Assembly (NCBI GenBank): GCA_029216955.1
Contig: JANAVB010015600.1
Coordinates: forward strand, 33,801,832-33,865,831
Source of the DNA: Iris pallida
Lineage: Eukaryota > Streptophyta > Magnoliopsida > Asparagales > Iridaceae
Length of the DNA stretch: 64,000 nt
Direction of reading: 5' to 3'
Position numbers and translations under genes: made by a program. The notes under the pieces were generated by a model, which ran no database searches, was not told where the DNA came from, and worked only from the letters and a program-made list of their open reading frames with translations. Positions 45,366-57,228 of the stretch are shown here, piece by piece (within the stretch, counting starts at the first letter, position 1; each line of letters starts with the position of its first letter).

Positions 45366-45742
45366 AAGTCCATTACCAGTAAGTATATTGAGCCTTACTG
45401 ATAATGACTTGAGCTCCAGTCATATCCGTGTCGTAAATCGTGCAGACATAAATGAATGCGAGGCACCAGAATAAAATAATACTGAAGCTGGAGAGGTGTT
45501 GACGAGAATAGTACCTGCAACTACCTCACCTGGTGCTATTTCTTCTTCTTCCATGGTCAAAGCCAGCACTTGACCATATCCTCTGGGTGCGGGTCCCCTC
45601 TGCTGAAAATTCCTCTGCATACTGCTGCGGTCTCTACTGCTGGATCAGGGCTTGGGCTTGGGCATACTGCTGCGGTCTCTACTGCTGGAATGCCTGGGCC
45701 TGCATCGGCAATGGACTTGGGAACGGGTACTACAGCTGCGGC
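45366..45742 (-). pseudogene. gag: Gag C-terminus and protease active site of gypsy C
   Basis: A Gln-rich segment (repeats of QQYAQ type with CAG-to-TAG stops) leads to FQQRGPAPRGYGQVLAL and the protease site. The catalytic Asp is changed: YSGASHSF instead of DSGASHSF. The sequence stops at 45742 where the LTR of D starts; gcggc (45738-45742) is the expected target duplication, with the other copy outside the window. Confidence 0.8.
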
Positions 45743-48096
45743 TGTAGTGCCCCATCCCGCTCAGTCAATCGAAGGAATAGGAACGCCGACGGCGTTCGGA
45801 CTTAGCCTTGCAACGGCTGCATGAAGATATCGTTCGGTCAAGGCGACCGCTCGCTCAGATAGGGTAGTTTCGGTGAACTCGCCTCATCTTTGCCTTCATG
45901 TAATAAATTGCATGTTTTCAACTCGCACAAGTAGGCTTGATAATAAAAGAGATAAATCCACATAGCTAAAGGGAATAATCACGACGGGTCGAATTGAGTT
46001 AGAATATGGAAAGGTCCAACGGTCGGCTTAGAGTTGGTACACGGCGTGCTTTGAAAATGACACTATCCTCTGTCCCGTAGCTTGGGAGAAGGAAAGTTGG
46101 TTGAGTCGGTGAAGTTATGAACGTAGCCTAAGTCATAGGCGTCGCCCGCATAAATGCTTCATAAAGCATACACAGTCCTATCGTCCAAGGCTTGGCATAG
46201 CCTTGGCTTGCCCCATAAGTTAAGTTGTGTCGCACGGCTTATGATATAAGTCTAGGCACCCAAATGACTTGGTCGTTCAGAAGTCGAACGCATGCACGAC
46301 ACGTTTCTGCTATGCGAGGCTCGACGCAGCCTTTGTTCGTCGAGTCGTTGTACATTTAAGTTAGGCAAGTTATGTTAGGCTATCGGAAGTCGGTTTGAGG
46401 CACGATACACGGACTTAGTGTTTAGGGCATGAACCACGGTTGATTGAATGAGTTTTGGAGAAAGGACTATTGAATAGGCATTGAGTTGAATGAAATGATA
46501 TGGTAATATGGAAAGAATGCTCGCGATCGTGGGTCGTCGAGGGGTCTCAAATGATAAAAAAAATGCTCACGTCCGTGGATCGTCGAGGGGTCTCAAATGA
46601 TAGAAGGTTTGATATTGGTTTTGAAAGAGATGGTAACATTGGAAGAGGAATGACTGTGTGAGACGTCAGTTTGTGTCGAGTCTTGCATGGTCATTGGACA
46701 ACTTGTCGACAAGGGTGAGTTTTCTCGGATCGACAACCTGGGGCCCATGGACCGATCTGGCCTAGGAAGAAACACGGTATAGCCGTAGCTGGACGAACTG
46801 CTCGGGTTATTCGTGAACTTTCTTCGGGGCTAGCTACTTGTATTGAAAAGGTCACTGAATAACAAGGCTATAGTCCAGGATAGCTTGTCATGCTAGTGAC
46901 TAATTCATATAGATGGGTCGGCATGGGCGGCAATCCGCGGGTGTGCCTTTGGATTGAGTCGAGTATTAATTTTACTATATCAAGGAGTCGAGTTGAATGT
47001 GTGTGTATAGTTTGAACACAATGTTGGGCCTAAGATTTGGTCGTAACGTAGGCGACGTGCTTCGGCACGGGATACGGCGTCGGGTCTTAAGTTGTTGGCA
47101 TATAAGTTGCATAAGTTGGTTTGAGTTGTCTTGAGTTTAAGTCAGAAAATGTCGCAAGGCAAAGTTGATCGAGTAAAACTTAGTTCACAAGTTGGATGGG
47201 TCAGTTGATGATTTAGTTGCGAAGGGCCGCGAGACGGCGATATGATTGAGTCTCATAGAGTTACGAGGCGCGGCCTCAAGAAGGACTTACAGCACGGTCA
47301 CACGGGAATGGAGTCTTATCGCGTAGTTGTGTCTCTGATTTTGGCCGTAAGACAAACACGACTTGATAGGTTAACGTTGTTGGCAAGAGAAGGGTCTAGA
47401 GGCAAAGTATGAGTTAACATCGTTGTTGTAAGCACGGGATGGCCTAAAAACACCAAATAGGCAAGGCGTCTGTCCTAAAACCGATCCTAAGGCAAGAGTA
47501 GAAAGACAATCATAAAGGGGACTATATTGCACAAAGTAAATCTAACGTGTTAGTTTTGTATGGGTGGGCAAGGAGCTCATTCCACCAGTACAGTTGAGTA
47601 CTGACACCCACATAGTTTACATGTACAGGCACAGGTAGAAGCTCGTGGCGCGAAGCTCGCTTGGATGCGTCGAGGCACAGAGTTCCTTAGCGATTCGAAG
47701 CGTACGGTCACATGGAGTAAAGACTTATAAGGGACATAATGTATGGACATCGCCTTCCGAAGCATCCGCTGGCTCGAGACATGTATTGAGAGATAAGAGA
47801 GAGGTGAGTGACTTGTAATGTGAGATGAGTGAGCTTGAGTGACTTGTAATCTTGGCCTTGCGCCCCAATATAACCGTTGTTTCAATATCAATAAAGAGCT
47901 TCTTTGAATAACTTGTGTTTTTTTCTAATTTTTGCTGCTATTATTCAATGTCTCTGTATGGGACTTCTGTGCGACGACCCCGTCGCAGCCGCTGAAATCG
48001 ACCGTTATGGAATCCGCCTTGTACGAGCGCAATCTAGGCTCGTGCGACATCACACCTTAGCGAGGACGATCGCTCCTACGGGAGCGGGGCGTGACA
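45743..48096 (+). repeat. 5' LTR of element D (2354 bp)
   Basis: TGTAGTGCCCC at 45743 to GGGGCGTGACA ending at 48096. An AATAAA lies at 47890-47895, about 200 bp before the end, a likely polyadenylation signal. A short duplication tcgtgggtcgtcgaggggtctcaaatgata occurs around 46523-46600. The ORFs within are not supported. Confidence 0.85.
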
Positions 48097-50569
48097 TAAT
48101 GGTTTCAGAGCACGGCTTTACGTCCTTGGACTATCGATTGAATTATTTAACTCTATTGCTTTCGCAAGTTGTTATCGTTGGTGCGCTCTCTCTCAAATGT
48201 CCCACGGGATGTCCATACAATAAGTCTAAATAATTTACAAAACATAGGAGAACCAGTTTTTGACAAGAAAAAAATATGGTTTACGTAAGCACGGTTGGCT
48301 AAGTCGGGCTGGACATATACACCAAAGTTGTATCGACCTTAGAAAAGTCGAGTACGAGAATTGAATTGTGTCGAGCAAGCATGAGTTGAACTCGATTGAG
48401 TAAAGTGAGATGACTATCGATAGGGGTGCTATCGAGCGACGATAACGTCGATGCGGTATAGATGAGCGTGCTTGGAAATTGAGGAATGGTTCGAACGAAA
48501 AAACTTGAAGAAGTCAATTTTAATTCGAATGATAGTTTTGAGGATTTGTTGAATGACTTCATTTCTAAGTGGTGTATGCGATAGTCTCAGGAATATCGAT
48601 CGATCGATTGAGGATGTAGGGTGTCGATGAGTCTATCAGCGAGCGTCGCACATATACAAAACCTTAGATCGTATGCGATGGAGTGAGTTATTGTCATGAA
48701 GTTTGATAAGTGGATTCGAACAACCTAGAAATTGACGCGCACGAAACGTGTACGGGATTGAGGATTGTACGAAGTATGAAACACGAGAATGATTGAGTAG
48801 GTGAAATCGAATTCAGAAAAAAAATTAGGATGTACGAATGGATGACTTGATCGAGGAAATCGAAACGGATCGTATACGAAAAATTAGCATGACGGGAAGA
48901 TAGCGTGCATAAAAAGTTTGATTCGAATGTTTGAAAATGACTTTAAGGATTGGATTGGGTGTTGCTCGATGATTGAGTTAACAAAGGGACGATGCAATTG
49001 AGGAAATACATTGGTCGATGACTTAAGATAGACGAATGAACAATACGTGAATTTGGTTCGAAGAAATTGATGTTGTGAATGGTTCGAAGGATAATGATCA
49101 AACTTGAATTTGAATGTCGAGAAGATTATCCAGTCGGACGATAGCATCATTCGCACGATTCGAAACTTGTTGCAAAGAAAGATCGTCAGGTTACGCATGT
49201 CATTGATGGTATTAAGGCGTATCAAAGATCGATATGCGATAACTCGGAGGTACTCTGACTCGACGAATGACGATCGTACAAGTGTTATTGTTCGGTTGGA
49301 TGCTATAATTAGGATTTTGATGGAGATGAATGTTGGATGAAAGTGATCGTGTCTTGATGGTTACGCGGATAACCACAATGTCGATGATCTTGTCTTGCGC
49401 GAGCGCAACTCTTGCCTCGCACATGTGTTGCATCGGATTTGGGATGATCGTTCCGCGTGAGCGTTGACATGGTGATTCATGTCGCGGGAATGATCGAACT
49501 CGAAAAATCAGGACGCAGCAACTTTGATTGTCTCGACTTGTTGGCTTGACGCGAAGGAAAATTTGAGGATGTTTGGACTTGCGACTGATGAATAAAAGAA
49601 ACTTGAGGATTTAGTAGGTCCAATCCGCGCATCGAGAATGAATTAGCCTAGACTCGAACAAGAGTTACGTCCCGATGAGGATGATTATCCCGCGGGAGTG
49701 TGCATAGTGATTCATGCCCACCGTGGATAATCAGAATCGCGTGAGATCGGGGCACAACATATTGTTAAGCTAGACGACCACATAATCGATTGCGTAAATT
49801 AGAATAGATGACTTAGGAAATATGGAATGTGAATTATGGCTTAGCGATGAATTGTGTCGTAGCGTATTTGATTTAATAGGCAGATTATGTTGAACGTGTT
49901 CGAAGAAATAGACTATGCGAAATGGCTTGATGAACGAAATGATATTGATATCTCAAGGAATTGGTTGAAACGTGAGTTATCATAAGATGGCTTTGCTGAA
50001 TGACTCGGACCCTGTACGACAAACGTTAGAATGTGTGTAGGAAATCGGAGTGATGTGAGCTTGGGTAGAAAACCCTGTACTATCAACTTGGTTTGACCTT
50101 AGAATGGGGTCAGTGTTCATATCGTTGTTTGGGAACTGTGATTCAATACTGACAATTGACTTTAGCCTAAAGAGATTGCCTAGTGGCAAGGTGAGATACC
50201 CATGTTGCGAGAGTTAGCATCGGTAGTATTGATTTTCAGGATTGAGTAGATGGATCAATAGGTGGAATTGGATTTACTATCACAAGGCTTGGTTGAAATG
50301 CATATATTTCGGGGACGCCTGGAATGTGTGCACGATCCAAACTAAGTGATATGTTGAATTCAAGTGAGACTTGAGGAACAGAAAAATGTCGAGGATTTTG
50401 AGATTGGAAGTTTTGAAGAAAAGATTGTGGGTAGCACGAGCGTGGCTCGGATTTGAGGGAACGCATAGGAGAAGTGTGTGCGAGAGTTCTTGAATGTTGA
50501 GTAAAGTGATAAGTCGATAAGTGTACTCAGTTAGTTTCGAGGATGAAACTTTTTCTGAGTGGTGTATGA
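48097..50569 (+). other. Internal region of element D, no recognisable protein
   Basis: TGGTTTCAGAGC at 48100-48111 differs by one base from TGGTATCAGAGC, the initiator-Met tRNA primer site. The rest is rich in gatcg/cgatt strings and open only in short frames. The phrase aagtggtgtatg(c/a)gat near 48567 recurs as gagtggtgtatgatg at 50558 before the 3' LTR, which hints at an internal duplication of the 3' priming region. Confidence 0.7.
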
Positions 50570-51004
50570 TGTAGTGCCCCGTCCCGCTCAGTCAATCGGA
50601 GGAATAGGAACGCCGACGGCGTTCGGACTTAGCCTTGCAACGGCTGCATGAAGACATCGCTCGGTCAAGGCGACCGCTCGCTCAGGTGAGGTAGTTTCGG
50701 TGAACTCGCCTCATCTTTGCCTTCACGTAATAAATCGCATGTTTTCAACTCGCACAAGTAGGCTTGATAATAAAAGAGACAAATCCACATAGTTAAAGGG
50801 AATAATCCCGACGGGTCGAATTGAGTTAGAATATGGAAAGGTCCAACGGTCGGCTTAGAGTTGGTGCACGGTGTGCTTTGAAAATGACACTATCCTCCGC
50901 CCCGTGGCTTGGAAGAAGGAAAGTTGGTTGAGTCGGCGAAGTTACGAACGTAGCCTAAGTCATAGGCGTCGCCCGCATAAATGCTTCATAAAGCATGCAC
51001 GGTC
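50570..51004 (+). repeat. 3' LTR of element D, first segment
   Basis: Matches 45743-46165 closely. It is split at CGGTC (51000-51004) by element B and resumes at 61159. Confidence 0.88.
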
Positions 51005-51767
51005 TGTCACCCGCGTTTTCCATTCTACGTATTTCCAGTATACGTATACGGAATCCTGGCATGTATTTTTATTTTCCTGTCTAGCTAGCTAATTTTAGTT
51101 TAATCTTGATTAGGTTCAACATAGCATGTAATGGTTTAAATTTGGTTTATTTTGGGTTGGTTTGGTTTATTCTTTGGTTCATCATGTTAAACCCACCACC
51201 ATCCTCCTTTATAACCCACCTAACTTTTCTCTCTCCTCCACTTTCTCATTAACTCTTCTTCCTTCTCCATTAAACCCACCACCAACCAAGAACACCCCTT
51301 AGGAAAGTGCAACTTGCTTCCACAAGAGAGCCCATTTTTATTGTTCTATTAGCTTCTCCTCATGTTTCTAAGACACATTAGAACTTGTCATTTTCCATTT
51401 TGAGGCTTTAATTTTTGTAGATCTAAAAATTAATTATTTTCAGATTTTGGTGGTTTTGATCTATCAAACTTCTTTGTTTTAAAGTTTTGATGGTTCCATG
51501 TTGTAGAGAATTTTATTCTACCCAATTTTGACCTTTGAAAAGTTGGATTTGGACTTATTTTGACCAAGTTATGGACTTTTGAAGCTTTGGGTTCAACCCA
51601 TGGAGTTCTTGCTGTTTTGGAGAAGACAGTGAGCAGTACGCAAGCTTTTTAGCTTGCGCCACTGAGCTGCGTGCGCTCTTTAGCGCAGCACAGTCTGACT
51701 CATACGCTGCCTTTTGGAAGCGTATGTCTTGCATACGCTGACTTGGGTGACAAGGAGTCGTATGGAC

Positions 51768-52008
51768 CTCATACGCTGACCTGAGCGTATGCTGACTGAG
51801 CGTATATTGACTGAGCGTATGCTGACCTGAGCGTATGCTGACTGAGCGTATGCTGCCTGAGCGTATGCTGCCTGAGCGTATGCTGCCTGAGCGTATGCTG
51901 CCTGAGCGTATGCTGACTGAGCGTATACTGACCTGAGCGTATGCTGACCTGAGCGTATGCTGACCTGAGCGTATGTTGACTTGAGCGTAGCCTGACTTGA
52001 GCGCAGCC
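51768..52008. repeat. Minisatellite tgagcgtatgctgac in the gypsy B 5' LTR
   Basis: About fifteen units of 14-16 bp (tgagcgtatgctgac(c), with atgctgcc variants). The 3' LTR has a slightly longer array at 59330-59590. The Ile-Arg-Ser-Gly repeat ORFs on the minus strand are artefacts. Confidence 0.9.
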
Positions 52009-53011
52009 TGATGTTTAGGCACAACTGGACCTGACCCTACTTGCCTTACATGATTAGTGACCCGCCGTGGTGCACTCTTGACAAGTAATTTAACTTGATA
52101 ATTCTTGATGGTGGTCCGTTGTGACGCACCATTGCCTTGATAAGTAATCTTGATAAGCAACCCGACATGATAACCGTGATACGCTGTTGCGACGGCTAAC
52201 CTGACATGCTAAATGAATTCTTGACACCGTGGGTGATTGTAATGAATATGCTTGTATAAGCAACCAGTCTTGTCTCGCATCATGTCTAGGACATGTATCC
52301 CTGGTTACCACGGTCAGGGATTCATACCGAATCTGACTAGGTTAATGACTAGATTGATCAAGTAGAGCATATAGAGAGGTATTCCGGCTACAAGCATTCC
52401 CGTTATCTGGGCGCCTTCCTTGATGGACTTGTAGCCTACCGACGAGTAGGGCACATTTCCAGCTCACTGCTATATGGGGCACTACATGAAACAATTACTA
52501 TGCACACTGTCATGTGTTGCATCCAAGTCACCTAACAAGGCATGATGACTCTAAGCTTGAACCTTGCGTCTGGATAACCTGGATAGTCTACAGGGCTAGT
52601 GGCCGTAGGCGTACCTCATTGTATCTTGCTAGTAACTAAGCTTGTGATAACCCTAGTTAGTTAAGTATCAAGCCGTACTCTTTGTTTGGCCGTGAATGAT
52701 GGATGGAGTCCTACCTTGTTTAGTCTTGCCTAGATCCAGTGCATGGATATCTTCGCACATGCTTGTCTATGCTTTACGTTATCGATAATTGGTTCGAGGC
52801 TAAGTTCTGTTCAGGTGAAGGGTTACAACCCCGGTCCTTGTTTGGTTTACGGGTTGTAACTTGGGTACCGGAATAGTCCTCTAGTTATCTTATCGTTTAT
52901 CATTCTATTTTCTTTAACTCATGCCTTATGTTATTTCACCTATGATCTATGTGCTGACATGCTGGTTTTAGTTCTTAAGTGAAGCCTCCTTTGTGGCACT
53001 TGCTCTTTCTG

Positions 53012-53098
53012 GGGTCTGACCCAGCTGGTTCTGTATGGCCAGATTTCGGAGCAGCTACCGAGGATCTCCCAACCTTCCTGCCAGATGGTGAACACTAG
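53012..53098 (+). other. Short acidic reading frame near the 3' end of the gypsy B LTR
   Basis: Frame GSDPAGSVWPDFGAATED, then LPTFLPDGEH and TAG. Repeated at about 60614-60700 in the 3' LTR. The LTR of C has the same frame with substitutions, and the frame stays open to about the same length. It could also be conserved RNA, not protein. Confidence 0.35.
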
Positions 53099-53571
53099 AA
53101 GGAATCCCGGCAACGAGTGGGTTTTTATTTTGCTCTCCCACTCCCTTGTAAAAATATTCTTTTGAGGCGTTTAGCCACCGAGAAAGTGTTAGCTCGTTTG
53201 TAACTTTACTTACTGTCTGCCTACGGGCTGTAGCATGATTGACAAATCCTAGGGTTGATCATGTATGACTTAAACTCTTGCTAGTCTTCGTATTTTGTAT
53301 GACTAGCTTCATGATCATCTGAATATGTAATGTATGGGACGCCTTACTTTGTATGTCTGATGATCTACCATCTTGTTATATCTACTTGTTGCTTGAGATT
53401 GAGACACTAGGCTTGTATTGACCCTAAGAGACTGATGGCTTGTAGTAAACCCTCATGCATCTAAACAACCGTGACCGTATTGCGATGTGAGATTCACTTC
53501 AATGTACGTAGCTGGCTGTGTCTGTCCCCCGCTCTCCAGTATTCTGGTTCTGGGGCGTGACACGGTTTAAG

Positions 53572-53587
53572 TGGTGGCCCATGCAGG
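53572..53587 (+). promoter_or_regulatory. Putative primer-binding site of gypsy B
   Basis: TGGTGGCCCATGCAGG, 9 nt after the LTR end, identical to 8732-8747 in element A. Confidence 0.5.
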
Positions 53588-53802
53588 TCTTCTAAATCAA
53601 GATGTGTGAGGGTTTACCGGATAGATGTCTCAATCTCACTCGCCCTTGATCTCTATTCGTGCCTTCTGATCCTTCAGAATCCTTGACCTGATCACATGTT
53701 TATATCCTCGATCTATCATGGTCCTTTCTTATTGTTCCCTATGTCGTTTCCTTCAGCGGCATTGTTCCTGGTCCTACCAATCAGCAAGGCAGAGCACCTC
53801 CA

Positions 53803-55215
53803 GTGGACCAACAGCAACCTGGAGACCAAGCCCAGCACTCTGGAGCGGCCTCCCGAGTCATGCATTCCGGGGACCCCGAGCCCCCAGTTCAGCCAGTCCA
53901 GCCTGCAGAGCCTGACGATGGCACCTTGGTGGGTCTCCTCAGGACATTGCTTGTGTCTCAAGATCGTCGGAGCGATGTCCTGTACCAGGCAGTACAAGAT
54001 GCCATGGGCCGTGTTGGTTATCAAGGAAACAGTACGGCTAGCAGTTTCAAGCGCCTCAACCCTCCCTTCTTTGATGGGAGTGAAGATGCTATTGCAGCTG
54101 ATGCGTGGCTCCAGGACATTGAGATTATCTTAGATGCAGCCAAGACTCCAGAAGGAGAGAAGGTAGCTGTGGTGCGTCTACAGTTATTGGACCTAGCCAG
54201 CACCTGGTGGGCGATGATAGCGGTTGGATTGGCAACGCCTGTCCCGTGGGCGGTATTCAGTGACAAGTTTCAGATCAAGTACTTCGATGCTGTGGCTCGG
54301 CACGACCTACAGACGAAGTTCACCAATCTCAGGCAGATGAGCAGGACGGTCGATGGATATGCGGCCGAGTTTTCAAGACTGAGTCGGTTTGCTCCCACTT
54401 TGGTGGCAACCGAGTTTCATCGAGCGCAGCGGTTCCAGCAGGGACTCCACCTAGAGATCATTCTAGCAGTGGAGCAGTTTGAACATCAGACCTTTGATGC
54501 TATTTTGCGGGCAGCTAAGAGGCATGAGTATACCTCGCAGAGAATTATAGACAGAACTGGAGGACGGAAGCGGTCCCATGGTCCGATGATCCAGTCTTCA
54601 GCCCCAGCCCCCACAGCTAGGGCTTTGACCATTGGAGCTCCAAGGAGGGCAGCCTCAGTTACGTCGGTTCAGCATTCGACTCTGACGTATCCTCAGCAGC
54701 AGAAGCGGAGGCAGTCTTCCACAATGGGCTGCACTCATTGTGGGAAGCCAGGGCATGTAGTGTCAGAATATCGTCGAGCACAAGGATTGTGTTTGGCTTG
54801 TGGGGCACCAGATCACATGATAGGGTCCTGCCCACAGAGAGCCGGTTCATCCTCATCGGCCCAGACTAGTCCTTCAGTGAGGGGACCAGCACCAGTACAG
54901 CAGCAGCAGTATCAGCCTCCGAGGCCATTGCCGCCTCAGGCTCAGGCATTCCAGCAGCAGCGACCGCAACAGTATGCCCAGGTCCAAGCTCAGGTTCAGA
55001 ACCGCCAGAGAGGTTTCCAGCAGAGGGGACCAGCACCCAGAGGGCACGGTCAAGCGATGGCTTTGACCGTAGAGGAGGAGTTGGCATCAGGTGAGGTGGT
55101 GGCAGGTACCATTCTCGTCAACTCTTTTCCTGTATCAGTATTATTTGATTCAGGTGTATCGCATTCATTTATGTCTGCACGATTTGCGACACGGATAGGA
55201 CTGGAGCCCGAGTAA
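53803..55215 (+). pseudogene. gag: Gag and protease of gypsy B
   Basis: The frame is open upstream of 53803 as well (no ATG was found in it), so the true start is uncertain. The capsid domain has FFDGSEDAIAADAWL, ASTWWAMI, FQIKYFDAVARHDLQ, FSRLSRFAP and AQRFQQGL. Two CCHC knuckles lie near 54730-54835. The first has its last Cys changed to Tyr, as in element A; the second (CLACGAPDHMIGSC) is intact. A Gln-rich linker leads to the protease site DSGVSHSF near 55150. TAA at 55213-55215 replaces a TCA codon found in C. Confidence 0.92.
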
Positions 55216-57228
55216 TTATCAGTAAGGCTCAAGATACTTACTGGTAACGGACTGGTGGGTGTAGATAGGGTGTTTTCCTCGTGTCGAATCGTAGTTAGCG
55301 GTAGAGAGTTTCCCGCTAGGTTGATAGAGTTCCCGATGGCCGATTATGATGTAGTCCTAGGAATGGATTGGTTGCGGGACCAGTATGCTAGAATAGATTG
55401 CCATGTCGGCAAGATTATTTTTAGTATTCCCGGTGAGCCAGAGTTTTCATTTTCTCGAGGCAGAGTAGAACCTTCTTCCCCAGCATTACGGATGGCCATA
55501 GCAGCAACAGTTCAGTTTCCCAGAGTTGTAGAAGAGTTTCCTGACGTATTTCTCGAAGATCTTCCAGGTATGCCCCCAGAGAGAGAGATAGAGTTCACTA
55601 TCGACTTGATTCCAGGGACGGCACTAGTGTCAGAGAGAGTCTATAGGATGGCACCATCAGAGTTGGAGGTCCTGTACAAGATGATTGAAGAACTTAGAAC
55701 CAAGGGATTTATTCGTGCTAGCGGATCACCTTAGGGAGCTCCGATGCTTCTTGTGAAGAAGAAGGATGGTACGTCAAGATTATGTGTTGATTATCGTACC
55801 TTGAACTCTGTAACAATTAAGAACAGATATCCTTTACCAAGGATAGATGATTTATTTGATCAGCTCAAGGGAGCGGCAGTATTCTCGAAGATTGACTTGC
55901 TGTCAGGGTACCATCAGATCAGAGTCAGAGAGCAGGACATCCCGAAGACAGCATTCAGATCGAGGTATGGACATTGGGAGTTCCTTGTTATGCCATTTGG
56001 AGCGACCAATACGCCGGCCGTATTCCTGGACCTCATGAATCGTATCTTCATGCCCTATTTGGACCAGTTCATGATAGTGTTCATAGACGACATCTTAGTC
56101 TATAGCGAGAACGAGGCAGAGCATGAGCAGCATCTTCGTGTAGTTCTTCAGATTCTCAGGGAGCACCAGTTGTACGCGAAGTTCAGTAAGTACGAGTTTT
56201 GGTTGGATCGTATCTCGTACTTGGGTCATATCATCACCAGAGATGGAGTGGAAGTTGATCCCCAGAAGATAGTGGCTATAGAGACATGGCCAGTACCTAG
56301 CACCGTTGCAGAAGTTCGGAGTTTCCTCGGATTGGCCGGCTATTACCGACGTTTTGTGTCAGACTTTGCTCGGATTTCAGCACCACTGACGCAGTTGACC
56401 CATAAGGATGTACAGTTTGCTTGGACAGCAGAGTGTCAGAGTTCATTTGAGAAGTTAAAGCGGAGATTGATGACGGCCCCCATTCTCACTCTTCCCGACG
56501 GGACGGGAGGATTTTCAGTTTATTACGACGCATCCGGCAAGGGATTAGGATGTGTCTTGATGCAGCATGGTAAGGTAATCGCTTATGCGTCACGTCAACT
56601 TCGTGACCATGAGAGGAATTATCCAACCCATGACCTGGAGTTAGCAGCCGTAGTTTTTGCATTAAAACTTTGGAGACATTATTTGTATGGAGATCGGGTG
56701 GAGATTTTCACCGACCACAAGAGTCTGAAGTATGTGTTTACCCAGAAGGATCTTAATATGCGTCAGAGGAGATGGCTAGAGCTACTTGTGGATTATGACA
56801 TCAGCTTGCAGTATCATCCTGGGAAGGCCAACGTGGTAGCAGATGCATTGAGCAGGAGAGCCGGAGTTTATTTTCTAACGGCGCAGCCAGAGTTGTTAGC
56901 AGATCTTCAGAAGATGGGTATTGAAGTTGTTCTTCCTTCCAGTGTGGCATTGATGGCCAGTATGCAAGTTCAGTCCAGTATAGTTGAGAGGATCAAGTTA
57001 GCTCAGTCCACGGACTCTAAGCTTCAGCGGCTTAGGGCAGAATGTGTGGCAGGACAGAGACCAGAGTTATGCATTCATGAAGATGGTACACTCCAATATG
57101 GGAGGCATCTTTGTGTACCCAGTGGTGATATCCGACAGGAGATCATGGCAGAGGCTCACAGTTCTCAGTATTCAATTCATCCCGACGGTACGAAGATGTA
57201 TCATGATATTCGGCAGCATTTTTGGTAG
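55216..57228 (+). pseudogene. pol: Protease end, reverse transcriptase, RNase H and start of integrase of gypsy B
   Basis: Same frame as gag. It has [18 protein letters not shown], then RT with [10 protein letters not shown], a DLLSGYHQ motif (usual DLRSGYHQ), MPFGATN and the active site FIDDILVYS near 56090. RNase H has [23 protein letters not shown] and [15 protein letters not shown]. The integrase zinc part starts [15 protein letters not shown] at 55732-55734 replaces the Trp of a GSPWGAP-type motif, and TAG at 57226-57228 replaces a Trp in HFWWNG. Both are TGG-to-TAG changes of the kind left by cytosine deamination. Confidence 0.93.

Larger units (their letters stand above)
39003..45742 (-). 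mobile_element. Ty3/gypsy element C (Tekay/Del-like), 3' half, reverse orientation
   Basis: On the minus strand: gag end, PR, RT, RNase H, INT, chromodomain, polypurine tract, 3' LTR. LTR and proteins are close to those of element B, so it is the same family or a sister. The 5' part is separated by the insertion of D at 45743 and lies beyond the window. The outer edge reads TATAACGCCCC at 39003, altered from the expected TGTCACGCCCC. The flank attcc (38998-39002) would be the target duplication. Confidence 0.87.
51005..53562 (+). repeat. 5' LTR of gypsy B (2558 bp)
   Basis: TGTCACCCGCG to GGGGCGTGACA. A TTTATAACCC core at 51208-51217 is the likely TATA box. A minisatellite of tgagcgtatgctgac units lies at 51768-52008. 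A short frame GSDPAGSVWPDFGAATED ends at TAG 53096-53098. Confidence 0.93.

Noticed and set aside
51768..52008. Regularly spaced repeats resembling a CRISPR array (also 40830-41470)
   Set aside because: Units are 14-16 bp or irregular, spacers are repeats themselves, and the context is a plant LTR.
51555..52160. Long minus-strand ORFs with Ile-Arg-Ser-Gly or Ala-Tyr-Ala-Gln repeats (also 59245-59755)
   Set aside because: They are translations of the tgagcgtatgctgac minisatellite in the LTR; all frames stay open because the unit lacks stops.
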